A stretch of 64,000 nucleotides of DNA from Ruania albidiflava DSM 18029 (lineage in GTDB: Bacteria > Actinomycetota > Actinomycetes > Actinomycetales > Beutenbergiaceae), in NCBI RefSeq assembly GCF_000421225.1, contig NZ_ATWL01000004.1:124001-188000 (forward strand). Direction: 5' to 3'. This document shows, piece after piece, positions 15,105 through 24,140 of this stretch. Below the pieces are notes generated by a model. The model was not told the DNA's origin. It made no database searches and worked only from the letters and a program-made list of their open reading frames with translations. The translations under genes were made by a program, and so were the position numbers. Numbering within the stretch: position 1 is the stretch's first letter; every line of letters starts with the position of its first letter.

Positions 15105-15326
15105 TCAGAGCGCGTGCAGGTTGCGTGAGGCCACGGTGACCCGCACCTTGCGGTCGCCGAAGTCGACGATGCTGGCGACGTCACCCTCCAGCGCCACCAC
15201 GCGGCCCAGGCCGTGCCGGTCGTGGGTGACTCGCTGGCCCACGACGAACGGCTCCGGCGGCGGGGGCGGCACGCGCAGGTTGTTGAAGGGGCTGGTGGCG
15301 AGCGGACGTCCTCGGTTGGTGGCCAT
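15105..15326 (-). CDS. Stand-alone Tudor-like domain protein resembling the UvrD/PcrA helicase C-terminus
   Basis: A 73-residue protein. After a Pro-rich segment (VPPPPPEPF) it has VGQRVTHDRHGLGRVVALEG and VASIVDFGDRKVRV. This resembles the small Tudor-like module at the C-terminus of PcrA/UvrD helicases (GxxVxHxxFGxGxVxxxxG...xxVxFG), which contacts RNA polymerase in those proteins. No helicase domain is present. ATG 15326 is chosen because it gives the compact domain; the longer frame upstream is made of unlikely codons and overlaps the DnaA-box region. Function is unknown. Confidence 0.68.
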   Translation of the reverse strand: MATNRGRPLATSPFNNLRVPPPPPEPFVVGQRVTHDRHGLGRVVALEGDVASIVDFGDRKVRVTVASRNLHAL

Positions 15327-15412
15327 CACCCCAGCATCCACCACTTCGCGGAGAAAGGCGCTATCGGATCGGGGTCTGACCCGTGATCGGGTGCTGTCCG
15401 CCTGGGGACGGC

Positions 15413-15605
15413 GGTGGACAACGCGGTGGAATGCTGCCCGGGTACGAGCGCTTCGAGAAGGCTGAGCTGTGTACAACTTGCCGCTTGCTGTGGACAGGAG
15501 CTGCGCCGTCCGGAGGTTGCCCACAGGGTTACCCACAGTTTCCCGGCGCGACTACACACCGAAGGCTTAGAAGTCCACAGCAACACGCCGTCTAGCTGTG
15601 GATGA
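15413..15605. promoter_or_regulatory. Cluster of six DnaA-box-like sites upstream of nrdH
   Basis: In a 470-bp gene-free stretch I see nonamers close to TTGTCCACA/TTATCCACA. They are TTGTCCACC (reverse, 15413-15421), CTGTCCACA (reverse, 15489-15497), TTGCCCACA (15517-15525), TTACCCACA (15529-15537), AAGTCCACA (15571-15579) and TCATCCACA (reverse, 15597-15605). Five match the consensus at 8 of 9 positions and one at 7 of 9. They lie 190-385 bp before nrdH. DnaA control of nrd genes is known in other bacteria; binding here is inferred. Confidence 0.6.
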
Positions 15606-15625
15606 CACGCCCGTAACCCGACACG

Positions 15626-15675
15626 CCAACACAAAGTGTTGGGGTCTGCCCATCTACGCACCACAAGGTGTAGTG
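15626..15675 (+). promoter_or_regulatory. Two NrdR-box-like palindromes spaced 33 bp apart
   Basis: CCAACAC-AAA-GTGTTGG (15626-15642) is a perfect palindrome. CACCACA-AGG-TGTAGTG (15659-15675) pairs at 6 of 7 positions. Their centres are 33 bp apart, about three helical turns, which is the usual spacing of paired NrdR boxes. The right half TGTAGTGT resembles the NrdR half-site. They lie 122-171 bp upstream of the nrdH start. NrdR binds such pairs and represses nrd genes when deoxynucleotides are plentiful. No nrdR gene is in the window. Confidence 0.6.
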
Positions 15676-15796
15676 TCTAGGGAGTCAGGGGTTGCCGGGG
15701 CACCAGCAGCGGCTCCTATGAATGACATGAATGTAGTTACACCGCGGGAACTCAAGGGCGGGACCCGCACGACGAAGCATTGGAAGGACGCCGATC

Positions 15797-16051
15797 ATGA
15801 CCATCACCGTCTTCAGCAAGCCGGCCTGTGTGCAGTGCGACGCCACCTACCGGGCGCTGAAGAAGCACGGCCTGGAGTACGAGGTGGTGGACATCTCCAC
15901 CGACGCCGAGGCACTGGAGTCGGTCAAGGCGCTCGGCTACCAGCAGGCCCCGGTGGTGTTCGCCGGCGGTGACCACTGGTCCGGTTTCCGCCCCGACAAG
16001 ATCAAGGCGCTCGCGGCCGTCGCCGCCGACTCCCAGGCCGCACTGGCCTGA
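15797..16051 (+). CDS. nrdH: Glutaredoxin-like NrdH, electron donor for class Ib ribonucleotide reductase
   Basis: An 84-residue redoxin with the active-site pair Cys11-Val-Gln-Cys14 and the C-terminal WSGFRPDKI typical of NrdH. It is reduced by thioredoxin reductase and passes electrons to NrdE. GGAAGGA lies nine bases before the ATG. It is the first gene of nrdHIEF and sits directly behind the DnaA- and NrdR-like sites. The gap to nrdI is 131 bp, longer than elsewhere in the operon, and I see no terminator in it. Confidence 0.96.
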   Translation: MTITVFSKPACVQCDATYRALKKHGLEYEVVDISTDAEALESVKALGYQQAPVVFAGGDHWSGFRPDKIKALAAVAADSQAALA

Positions 16052-16182
16052 CCCTCCGGCGCCGGAGCGGGCACCAGCTCACGACGGCGTCACTCCAGTT
16101 CCATACCGCTCTCACCCCCGTCCGGCGCCAGCAGGGCGGGGCGTGAGCGCACCCACATCGTTTCGTGAAGGCGTGATCGATC

Positions 16183-16584
16183 GTGACCGGCATCGTGTAC
16201 TTCTCCTCCGTCTCGGAGAACACGCGCCGTTTCGTGGAGCGGCTGGACCTGCCGGCCGAGCGCATCCCGCTGCGACCCAAGGACGGGCACCTGCGGGTGG
16301 ACCACCCGTATGTGCTGTTCACCCCCACCTACGGGGGCGGGAACGGCCAGGGGGCCGTCCCCAAGCAGGTGATCAAGTTCCTCAACGACGTCCACAACCG
16401 GTCCCTGATCAAGGGTGTGGTGGCGGCGGGGAACACCAACTTCGGTGCGGCCTACTGCCTGGCCGGGCGGATCATCGCCCGCAAGTGCAAGGTGCCGCAC
16501 CTGTACGACTTCGAGTTACTAGGAACCGCTGAGGACGTCATGCACGTCCGCCAAGGATTGGGGCACACGTGGCTGCAACACTGA
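16183..16584 (+). CDS. nrdI: NrdI flavodoxin, activator of the class Ib metal cofactor
   Basis: A 133-residue flavodoxin-like protein starting [17 protein letters not shown] (phosphate-binding loop SSVSEN for FMN), with FTPTYGGG and [17 protein letters not shown]. NrdI supplies the oxidant that assembles the dimanganese-tyrosyl radical in NrdF. GTG 16183 aligns with known NrdI starts. The 3' end overlaps nrdE by 16 nt, so translation of the two is likely coupled. Confidence 0.95.
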   Translation: MTGIVYFSSVSENTRRFVERLDLPAERIPLRPKDGHLRVDHPYVLFTPTYGGGNGQGAVPKQVIKFLNDVHNRSLIKGVVAAGNTNFGAAYCLAGRIIARKCKVPHLYDFELLGTAEDVMHVRQGLGHTWLQH

Positions 16585-18722
16585 CCGAGGGTGGCATCGA
16601 GACCAGCGCGCCGGAGATGGACTACCACGCGCTGAACGCCATGCTGAACCTGTACGGGCCGAACGGGGAGATCCAGTTCGACAAGGACCGAGAGGCCGCC
16701 CGGCAGTACTTCCTGCAGCATGTGAACCAGAACACGGTCTTCTTCCACAACCTCGCCGAGAAGCTCGACTACCTGGTGGAGAACGGCTACTACGAGACCG
16801 AGGTGCTGGACAAGTACTCCCGGGAGTTCGTCCACCAGCTCTTCGACCACGCCTATGCGAAGAAGTTCCGGTTCCAGACCTTCCTCGGCGCGTTCAAGTA
16901 CTACACCTCGTACACGCTGAAGACGTTCGACGGCAAGCGGTACCTGGAGCGCTTCGAGGACCGGGTCTGCATGGTCGCGCTCACCCTGGCCGACGGGGAC
17001 GAGCAGTTCGCTCTGGACATGGTCGACGAGATCATCTCCGGCCGGTTCCAGCCGGCCACGCCGACGTTCCTGAACTCGGGCAAGAAGCAGCGCGGGGAGC
17101 CGGTCTCCTGCTTCCTGCTGCGCATCGAGGACAACATGGAGTCGATCTCCCGGGCGATCAACTCCTCGCTGCAGCTGTCCAAGCGCGGCGGTGGCGTGGC
17201 GCTGCTGCTGAGCAACATCCGCGAGTACGGGGCGCCGATCAAGCGGATCGAGAACCAGTCGTCGGGGGTGATCCCGGTGATGAAGCTGCTCGAGGACTCC
17301 TTCTCCTACGCCAATCAGCTCGGTGCCCGCCAGGGCGCCGGCGCGGTGTACCTGCATGCCCACCACCCGGACATCCTGCGGTTCCTGGACACCAAGCGGG
17401 AGAACGCCGACGAGAAGATCCGGATCAAGACCCTGTCCCTGGGCGTGGTGATCCCGGACATCACCTTCGAGCTGGCGAAGAAGAACGAGGACATGTACCT
17501 GTTCTCCCCCTACGACGTGGAGCGCGTCTACGGGGTGCCGTTCGCCGAGATCAACGTCTCGGAGAAGTACCGCGAGCTGGTGGACGACGGCCGGATCAAG
17601 AAGAAGAAGATCAAGGCCCGCGAGTTCTTCCAGATCCTCGCGGAGGTGCAGTTCGAGTCCGGCTACCCGTACATCATGTTCGAGGACACGGTGAACCGGG
17701 CGAACCCGATCGAGGGCAAGATCACCCACTCCAACCTGTGCTCGGAGATCCTGCAGGTCTCCACCGCATCCACCTACAACGACGACCTGTCGTATGCGCA
17801 CGTGGGTAAGGACATCTCCTGCAACCTGGGCTCGATGAACATCGCGGCCACGATGGACTCCCCGGACTTCGGCAAGAGCATCGGTGCTGCGATCCGGTCC
17901 CTGACGGCGGTCTCGGACCAGACGCACATCTACTCGGTGCCTTCCATCGAGCAGGGCAACAACGACTCCCACGCCATCGGCCTGGGGCAGATGAACCTGC
18001 ACGGCTACCTCGCCCGGGAGCGGATCTTCTACGGCTCCGAAGAGGGCATCGACTTCACCAACATGTACTTCTACACGGTGCTGTTCCACGCCCTGAGCGA
18101 GTCGAACAAGATCGCCATCGAGCGCGGCAAGGCGTTCAAGGGCTTCGCGGAGTCCAGCTACGCCAGCGGGGAGTACTTCGACAAGTACACCGACCAGACC
18201 TGGGAACCGGCCACCGACCGGGTCCGGCAGCTGTTCGCCGACGCCGGGGTGCACATCCCCACCCAGGAAGACTGGCGCGAGCTGAAGGCCTCGGTACAGG
18301 CGCACGGCATCTACAACCAGAACCTGCAGGCTGTCCCGCCGACGGGGTCGATCTCCTACATCAACAACTCCACCTCCTCGATCCACCCTGTGCCGGCGAA
18401 GATCGAGATCCGCAAGGAAGGCAAGATCGGCCGCGTCTACTACCCGGCGCCGTACCTGAGCAACGACAACATCGACTACTTCCAGGACGCCTACGAGATC
18501 GGCTACGAGAAGATCATCGACACCTACGCGGCGGCCACCCAGCACGTGGACCAGGGGCTGAGCCTCACCCTGTTCTTCAAGGACACGGTGACCACCCGCG
18601 AGGTGAACAAGGCGCAGATCTACGCCTGGCGCAAGGGCATCAAGACCCTGTACTACATCCGGCTCCGTCAGCTTGCCCTGGAAGGCACTGAGGTGGAGGG
18701 CTGTGTCAGCTGCATGTTGTGA
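16569..18722 (+). CDS. nrdE: Class Ib ribonucleoside-diphosphate reductase, large subunit
   Basis: A 717-residue catalytic subunit. It has the redox cysteine in PVSCFLLR, the active-site SNLCSEI (Asn, thiyl Cys, Glu), the second redox Cys in [10 protein letters not shown], and the C-terminal electron relay CVSCML. The N-terminus lacks the ATP-cone of class Ia, consistent with NrdE. It reduces ribonucleoside diphosphates to the deoxy forms with NrdF and NrdH. GTG 16569 overlaps nrdI by 16 nt and starts VAATLTEGG. It is full length with no frame disruption. Confidence 0.97.
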   Translation: MAATLTEGGIETSAPEMDYHALNAMLNLYGPNGEIQFDKDREAARQYFLQHVNQNTVFFHNLAEKLDYLVENGYYETEVLDKYSREFVHQLFDHAYAKKFRFQTFLGAFKYYTSYTLKTFDGKRYLERFEDRVCMVALTLADGDEQFALDMVDEIISGRFQPATPTFLNSGKKQRGEPVSCFLLRIEDNMESISRAINSSLQLSKRGGGVALLLSNIREYGAPIKRIENQSSGVIPVMKLLEDSFSYANQLGARQGAGAVYLHAHHPDILRFLDTKRENADEKIRIKTLSLGVVIPDITFELAKKNEDMYLFSPYDVERVYGVPFAEINVSEKYRELVDDGRIKKKKIKAREFFQILAEVQFESGYPYIMFEDTVNRANPIEGKITHSNLCSEILQVSTASTYNDDLSYAHVGKDISCNLGSMNIAATMDSPDFGKSIGAAIRSLTAVSDQTHIYSVPSIEQGNNDSHAIGLGQMNLHGYLARERIFYGSEEGIDFTNMYFYTVLFHALSESNKIAIERGKAFKGFAESSYASGEYFDKYTDQTWEPATDRVRQLFADAGVHIPTQEDWRELKASVQAHGIYNQNLQAVPPTGSISYINNSTSSIHPVPAKIEIRKEGKIGRVYYPAPYLSNDNIDYFQDAYEIGYEKIIDTYAAATQHVDQGLSLTLFFKDTVTTREVNKAQIYAWRKGIKTLYYIRLRQLALEGTEVEGCVSCML

Positions 18723-18768
18723 CGCCGCCTCCCTGCTGTACCCACCCCATCTGTATCTGAAGGACTAG

Positions 18769-19752
<984 letters not shown>

Positions 19753-19813
19753 GCCGGTCCCCATCCAGCTGACCTGGACCGTGCCCCGGTCGGGTCTGCA
19801 GAAGCACCAGCAC

Positions 19814-19861
19814 GACGGCGGAGCCCGGGTGACGTACCTGCGTCACCCGGGCTCCGCCGTC
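19814..19861 (+). terminator. 21-bp stem terminator after nrdF
   Basis: GACGGCGGAGCCCGGGTGACG (19814-19834) and its exact reverse complement (19841-19861) enclose a six-base loop, TACCTG. The stem is perfect over 21 bp. No long U-run follows, as is common in high-GC actinobacteria. It isolates nrdHIEF from the CarD gene. Confidence 0.88.
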
Positions 19862-19922
19862 TGTGTGACGTGCGCAGCTCTGCAGCACCAGATTTACGCA
19901 ACAATAACTAGCACAATTGAAG

Positions 19923-19939
19923 CAATTATGACATAATTG
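19923..19939. promoter_or_regulatory. Perfect 17-bp AT-rich palindrome upstream of the carD-like gene
   Basis: CAATTATG-A-CATAATTG is a perfect inverted repeat (8-bp arms, one central base) 27 bp before the TTG start. It sits in a ~50-bp AT-rich island (19890-19940), unusual in this GC-rich window. A second half-site-like CAATTG lies just upstream at 19914-19919. Position suggests overlap with the promoter and a transcription-factor binding site. The regulator is unknown; autoregulation is one option. Confidence 0.55.
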
Positions 19940-19965
19940 GAGCGTCGTCTGAGAAGGGAATAGCG

Positions 19966-20493
19966 TTGCAGTTCGCCAAGGGCCAGATTGTCGTCCACCC
20001 CCACCACGGGCCGGCAACGGTCACGAAACTGGCACTTCGAACCGTCGGCGATCAGCGCACCCGCTACCTCACGCTGCGCATCCGCCGGGACGACCTGGAG
20101 GTCTCCCTTCCGGTCGAGCGCGCCGAGGAGATCGGCGTGCGCTCCGTGCTCGACACCGAAGGGCTCGAGCGGCTCTTCGAGATCCTCACCGGCCCCGGCC
20201 AGGCATTCGACAAGGTCTGGTCGCGACGGATCAAGGACTACACCGAACGGCTGCGGTCCACCGACATCTACACTGTGGCCGCCCTGGTCCGTGACATCAT
20301 CCGCCAGAACGCGGAGAAGAAGGTCTCCTACGGGGAGATGAACCTGCTCCTGGAGGCCAGGCGGCTGGTCGGCGCGGAGGTGGAGGTCGCCCTGGGCGCC
20401 GCCGAAGAGGCGGCCGTGGAGATGATCGAAGCCGCCGTGCTGGAGGGGACCCAGCCCGCCCTGACCGGCGGGGAGCTGGCCCGCGCCAGCTGA
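19966..20493 (+). CDS. CarD-family RNA polymerase-binding transcription regulator
   Basis: A 175-residue protein collinear with mycobacterial CarD. An N-terminal RNA-polymerase-interaction domain (MQFAKGQIVVHPHHGPATV... YLTLRIRRDDLEVSLP) is followed by a helical DNA-binding domain with KVWSRRIKDYTERL, including the Trp that wedges the -10 region in CarD, and VRDIIRQNAEKKVSYGE. CarD binds the RNAP beta subunit and stabilises open complexes at many promoters. The start is TTG at 19966; it gives the family N-terminus, and no other start fits. A CarD paralogue elsewhere in the genome is possible, so I leave the symbol blank. Confidence 0.88.
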   Translation: MQFAKGQIVVHPHHGPATVTKLALRTVGDQRTRYLTLRIRRDDLEVSLPVERAEEIGVRSVLDTEGLERLFEILTGPGQAFDKVWSRRIKDYTERLRSTDIYTVAALVRDIIRQNAEKKVSYGEMNLLLEARRLVGAEVEVALGAAEEAAVEMIEAAVLEGTQPALTGGELARAS

Positions 20494-20520
20494 TCCCGAG
20501 CAGGTCGCAAGAATCGGTGC

Positions 20521-20556
20521 GGCACGTCCGGGCGCGTCAGTGCGCCCGGACGTGCC
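20521..20556. terminator. 15-bp stem terminator after the carD-like gene
   Basis: GGCACGTCCGGGCGC (20521-20535) and GCGCCCGGACGTGCC (20542-20556) are perfect reverse complements around a six-base loop. It lies 28 bp past the stop. Being symmetric, it could also serve the minus-strand gene that ends at 20647. Confidence 0.8.
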
Positions 20557-20646
20557 CACGAGCGCCGGCCCGCACATCTGCCGTGGACCCGACGACCGTA
20601 CCCGCGAGGCGCGCGAGCTCCTGTCCGCAGCGCACGTTGCGGGCCA

Positions 20647-21597
20647 TCAGGCCTTCTCCTGCCGGATCGGGCTGGTGACTCCGCGGTCGCGGAACCAGCG
20701 GATCGGGTCGCCGTCGCCCAGGTCCAGCCCGGCCTGGCGGAGCAGCTGCCGGGCGAGCTGGCGCCGATGGGCCCCGTAGGTGATCACGTGCGTGACCACA
20801 CTGCTGAGCACGAAGCTCTGCGGCGGGTCGCACAAGGCGTCGATCAACCGGTCGCCCCAGGCGCCCTCCCGGTCGATGCGGCGCACCGCGTCCACCCACC
20901 GCGGGCCCACCCTGCTCTGCCGGACCAGGACCGTGGCCGGGTCGTCGCCGTGCTGCTCGGGGAACGGGGCACCCTCGATGGCTGCCAGCCAGACCTCCTT
21001 CGTCCGCACGTGATGATCCAGCACCGCGGCGATGGATTCCTCCGGCCCGTCCCACGCGAGCACCCGGAACCCAGGGAGCCGCACCCGCCGGTACTCGACC
21101 TCCGGAAGCTCACCGGCGCGGTGGACCAGCGCCGTGGTCTCGTCCAGGTCGTGCTGCACCAGCTGGGCCACCACCTGCAGGCTCGCCCCGGCCGGCTCAT
21201 GCTCGCTGACCCACAGGTGCATCGGCGGATGGAAGTGGATCCCGTTCGGTGCCGGCAACCAGTGCGCCCGCGCGTTGACCTCCCCAGTCCGCACGCCGCT
21301 CGGCGGATACCCGTAGGCGCGCGCGAACGCCCGGGAGAATCCCTCCACCGACTCATAACCAGCGCCGAATGCGACGTCGGTGACCGAGGCGCCCTGCCGC
21401 AGCTGCCAGGCGGCCCGCTCCAGCCCCACGCGCCGCCGCAGCGCCACCGGTGGTTCACCGGCCCCATGCCTCAGCTGCCGGCTGAAGTGCCAGGGGGTGG
21501 CGAAGGCACCGGCTGCCATGTCGGGCAGGTCGGTGTGCTCCTCATCGAGCACAGCGTCGAGGAGCTCGCGGAGGCGGTCGCGGCCGGGTGTGGTCAT
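20647..21597 (-). CDS. AraC-type DNA-binding domain fused to a DinB-like domain
   Basis: A 316-residue two-domain protein. Residues ~1-110 form two AraC helix-turn-helix motifs (QGASVTDVAFGAGYESVEGF then SRAFARAYGYPPSG). The C-terminal ~170 residues resemble the DinB four-helix fold, with a His late in the domain and HVITYGAHRRQLARQ as the metal-site His motif. Such fusions are common in actinobacteria and are presumed stress or small-molecule responsive regulators. ATG 21597 is selected; the extra open frame upstream lies within the neighbouring gene's end region. It is the last gene of the long minus-strand run. Confidence 0.8.
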   Translation of the reverse strand: MTTPGRDRLRELLDAVLDEEHTDLPDMAAGAFATPWHFSRQLRHGAGEPPVALRRRVGLERAAWQLRQGASVTDVAFGAGYESVEGFSRAFARAYGYPPSGVRTGEVNARAHWLPAPNGIHFHPPMHLWVSEHEPAGASLQVVAQLVQHDLDETTALVHRAGELPEVEYRRVRLPGFRVLAWDGPEESIAAVLDHHVRTKEVWLAAIEGAPFPEQHGDDPATVLVRQSRVGPRWVDAVRRIDREGAWGDRLIDALCDPPQSFVLSSVVTHVITYGAHRRQLARQLLRQAGLDLGDGDPIRWFRDRGVTSPIRQEKA

Positions 21598-21646
21598 GGG
21601 CACCAGTGTGACAAGCGGCAGGCCGGGTGCGCCCGACAGTTCTTGC

Positions 21647-22720
21647 TCAGCTGCGGCCGGCGTGGTCCTCATGCCGGGGCTGCCGCGTATCAACCAGGTG
21701 CTGGCCGCTGACCAGCCCGGGCAGCCCTCGCCCGGCTGTGGTCAGCAGCATGAGCAGCACGCTGACCACGGCGAACAGCGAGCCCAGCCACGCCGCACCC
21801 GGAATGGCCGTCAACACCCCATAGCCGCCGATCCCGCCGAGAAGGCGCAGCACCCGGGCGACCGGCTGGGGCAGCGGCCCGCTCTGGTACCGCAGCTCCA
21901 CGGCGAGGTCGCCGATCGTCTGGCCGGTGGCCAGCACGACGACCGCCCACACCACCAGCGCCAGCCCCGCGCCCACCAGCGAGGCCACCCGCCCCTCGCC
22001 CATGAGCGCCTCGTTCCCGGTGACGCTCAGCAGGATCTGCACCAGGACGGCCACTCCGGCGACCGTGACGGTGAAGCCCAGCCAGTCGCAGACCATGGCC
22101 AACCCTCGGCGACTGCGGGTGACCGGCCGCGGCTGGTCGGCACCGACCACGCGCGCCATCCCGCGGTGCCGGCGCGGCACGATCAGCGCCAGCCCGGACC
22201 CGATGATCGCGCCGAGCGTGTTCGTCAGCAGGTCATCGACGTCGAACACCCGGTATGCGCAGGAATACACCCCCCACACGCCGGTCAGCTGGGTGAGCTC
22301 GATCAGCAGCGAGGTGCCCAGGCCGGTCAGCAGCGCCACCACGATGCCGCGGCCGCCGAGCACGCGCACGAAGAAGCCGAGCGGCAGGAACAGCACGACG
22401 TTCAGCGCCAGCTGCAGCACCGCAGGGTCGGTGAGCAGACTCCCGGGGCCGCCCGCCGCCTCCCGCAGGGTGCCGACGAGCTCGAGCACGTCGAGGTTCG
22501 TCCCCGCGCACTGCACCTCCGTGCGGCTCGGCAACGGGAGCAGCGTGTAGGCCCAGAGCGCCCAGAAGTACACCAGAGCAGCGGCCCAGAGGAGCAGGCG
22601 TCCGGCACTGAGCCGCCCCCGCCGCCGGTAGCTGAGGGCTACGAACGGTACGAACAGACCCAACCCGACCGCCACACCGGTCACGATCGCGATCACCGCG
22701 GGTAGCACCGGACCGGACAT
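21647..22720 (-). CDS. VanZ-like membrane protein with C-terminal RDD-like domain
   Basis: A 357-residue integral membrane protein. The first ~200 residues show the VanZ pattern: LNVVLFLPLGFF, SLLIELTQ, and FDVDDLLTNTLGAIIG (the DxDD region). After a charged linker with RPVTRSRRGLAMVCDWL comes a second membrane block with GQTIGDLAVELRY, typical of RDD proteins. VanZ proteins confer low-level teicoplanin resistance in enterococci, but most homologues are uncharacterised. The ATG is 20 bp from the upstream NUDIX stop, suggesting one transcript. Confidence 0.82.
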   Translation of the reverse strand: MSGPVLPAVIAIVTGVAVGLGLFVPFVALSYRRRGRLSAGRLLLWAAALVYFWALWAYTLLPLPSRTEVQCAGTNLDVLELVGTLREAAGGPGSLLTDPAVLQLALNVVLFLPLGFFVRVLGGRGIVVALLTGLGTSLLIELTQLTGVWGVYSCAYRVFDVDDLLTNTLGAIIGSGLALIVPRRHRGMARVVGADQPRPVTRSRRGLAMVCDWLGFTVTVAGVAVLVQILLSVTGNEALMGEGRVASLVGAGLALVVWAVVVLATGQTIGDLAVELRYQSGPLPQPVARVLRLLGGIGGYGVLTAIPGAAWLGSLFAVVSVLLMLLTTAGRGLPGLVSGQHLVDTRQPRHEDHAGRS

Positions 22721-22740
22721 GGGTCGAGGTTATCTCCCGC

Positions 22741-23268
22741 TCAGACCAGCCCGCGGTCGATGGCTTCGGCGAGCACGTCAGCGTGCAGCGCATCGTGCTT
22801 GGCCAGCTCGGTGACCGCCTCCGGCGGCGATAGGGGGGTGACCGCCACGACCTGCTCGCCGTCATCCGGGTTCGTGGGCGGGCCGGTCAGCTCCACCTGC
22901 GCGACGGCGTAGGCCCAGTAGGCGCGCGGGTGCGGCAGGTGCGGACGGTACGGGGCAGCCAGTCGGCTGATCGCCTCGTGCGCGCCGAACAGCCGGATCT
23001 CGCTGCGGAGCTCTGCCCCAGCCTCCTCGGTCAGCTCGCGTGCGGCCAGGTGCGGCACCGGCTCGTCCGGCTCGCGCGTGCCGCCCGGCAGGAACCGCCA
23101 GCCCTCCACGCTGCGGCACACCACCACCAGGCCCTCGTCGGTGCGCGCCACCAGGTGCAACCGGGAGACCAGATCCGGCGGCGGCGGTGCGCGGTGGTAC
23201 TGGATGTCGCAACCGGCGTAGGCCACGTAGGCCGGTCGCATCAATCGCGTCTGCCAGAGCGTCTGCAC
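22741..23268 (-). CDS. NUDIX hydrolase
   Basis: A 175-residue protein with a recognisable Nudix box, starting FLPGGTREPDE and continuing AARELTEEAGAEL (pattern GxxxxxExxxxxxxREUxEExGU). It hydrolyses a nucleoside diphosphate linked to another group and needs a divalent metal. Specificity is not evident; the N-terminal HLVARTDEGLVVVCRSVEG is the usual first strand pair. The start is GTG 23268; ATG 23241, nine codons in, is a plausible alternative. It is followed closely by the VanZ-RDD gene. Confidence 0.85.
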   Translation of the reverse strand: MQTLWQTRLMRPAYVAYAGCDIQYHRAPPPPDLVSRLHLVARTDEGLVVVCRSVEGWRFLPGGTREPDEPVPHLAARELTEEAGAELRSEIRLFGAHEAISRLAAPYRPHLPHPRAYWAYAVAQVELTGPPTNPDDGEQVVAVTPLSPPEAVTELAKHDALHADVLAEAIDRGLV

Positions 23269-23326
23269 CCATGCAGCCTATGCCCGCGCACCGGCGGTAC
23301 TGGCAGCCGCACCTGGTGACGCCCGT

Positions 23327-23370
23327 CTGAGGTACAGGAAGGGGACGGAGGCACTCCTCAGGTACCTCAG
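23327..23370. promoter_or_regulatory. Inverted repeat CTGAGGTAC ... GTACCTCAG between the glyoxalase and NUDIX genes
   Basis: The 9-bp arms at 23327-23335 and 23362-23370 are perfect reverse complements with a 26-bp spacer; the right side also contains the palindrome GGTACC. It lies 59 bp upstream of the NUDIX start on the minus strand and 36 bp after the glyoxalase stop. It may be a terminator-like fold or a binding site for a dimeric regulator of the NUDIX-VanZ pair. Confidence 0.4.
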
Positions 23371-23405
23371 ACCGCTCCGACAACCTCCGACGGCGGGGCA
23401 GCCGG

Positions 23406-24116
23406 TCAGCGCAGCTCCACCGGGCCGTCCGGTCCTTGCACCGTGGCCACGATCGCCACCTGCGTGGCGGGCACCACCTCGAGCTCCACCTCCAGTGCGG
23501 CGTACTTGGCCGCCAGCGCCGCCGGCTCCGGGTGCTCGATCCGCAGCCCGAGTAGCTCCACGGTCGGCAGGTCGCCCAGACCAGGCTGGGTGGTGGCGCC
23601 CCAGTCGATGAGGAACGGCACTGCCGGGTCCGGATCCCGGTCCTCGCCACGGGTGAGCCGCCACTGGAGCAGCTCACCGGCAGGCGTGCGCCGAGACAGC
23701 GGGCGGATCTCGCCCAGGGACACGCCTGCCTGGGCGGCCCGCGCCGCCGCGGCTACGAAGTCGCCGGGGTGGATGGCGAAGGTGGCCACTGCCGGGGTGG
23801 TGCGGCTGGCGATGCCGAACGTGCTGATCGCGCTGGCCGGAGTGTCGCCGTGCGGGTCCGGGCCGATCACCTCCAGGTAGTGCGGGACCCGTTGCCCGCC
23901 GCGGGTGAAGGCGATCAGCGCGTTCGCAGTCCCGGTCGGGTGCGTGCCGCCCGGGGCCGCGCGCACCCCAGTGCCTACCTCGACAGCGTCGACCGCCTCG
24001 GCCAGGTCCGGTCCGGCGAAGATGATGTGGTCGAGCACGTCTGGCACGCTGGTGCTGGTGCTGGTGCTGGTGCTGGTGCTGGTGCTGGTGCTGGTGCTGG
24101 TGCTGGTGCTGGTCAT
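23406..24116 (-). CDS. Glyoxalase-like (VOC) domain protein with N-terminal (Thr-Ser) repeat
   Basis: A 236-residue protein. After Met come 11 Thr-Ser pairs encoded by a hexanucleotide repeat, then VPDVLDHIIFAGPDLAEAV, the first strand of a Glyoxalase_3-type domain, with GQRVPHYLEVIGPDP and FLIDWGATTQPG further on. The fold usually binds a metal and a small organic substrate; no function is established for this group. The repeat tail is likely disordered. ATG 24116 is immediately upstream of the repeat and 24 bp after the M20 gene stop, so the two are probably co-transcribed. If translation began inside the repeat the domain would be unaffected. Confidence 0.78.
   Translation of the reverse strand: MTSTSTSTSTSTSTSTSTSTSTSVPDVLDHIIFAGPDLAEAVDAVEVGTGVRAAPGGTHPTGTANALIAFTRGGQRVPHYLEVIGPDPHGDTPASAISTFGIASRTTPAVATFAIHPGDFVAAAARAAQAGVSLGEIRPLSRRTPAGELLQWRLTRGEDRDPDPAVPFLIDWGATTQPGLGDLPTVELLGLRIEHPEPAALAAKYAALEVELEVVPATQVAIVATVQGPDGPVELR
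24048..24113. repeat. Hexanucleotide microsatellite, 11 copies of GCTGGT, within the glyoxalase-like gene
   Basis: Eleven perfect tandem copies of GCTGGT (plus strand) fill 24048-24113, directly after the start codon of the minus-strand gene. They encode Thr-Ser pairs. Because the unit is six bases, copy-number change adds or removes residues without shifting the frame. Confidence 0.97.
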
Positions 24117-24140
24117 GGCAGGGGTCCTCAGTTCTCATCC

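Noticed and set aside
15327-15796. Chromosomal origin of replication
   Set aside because: DnaA-like boxes are clustered, but no dnaA/dnaN/gyrB neighbours and no long AT-rich unwinding region; nrd control is a simpler reading.
20521-20556. Operator for the AraC-DinB gene
   Set aside because: It lies after that gene's 3' end and looks like a terminator with a compact loop.
24048-24113. CRISPR array
   Set aside because: It is a pure hexanucleotide repeat without spacers.
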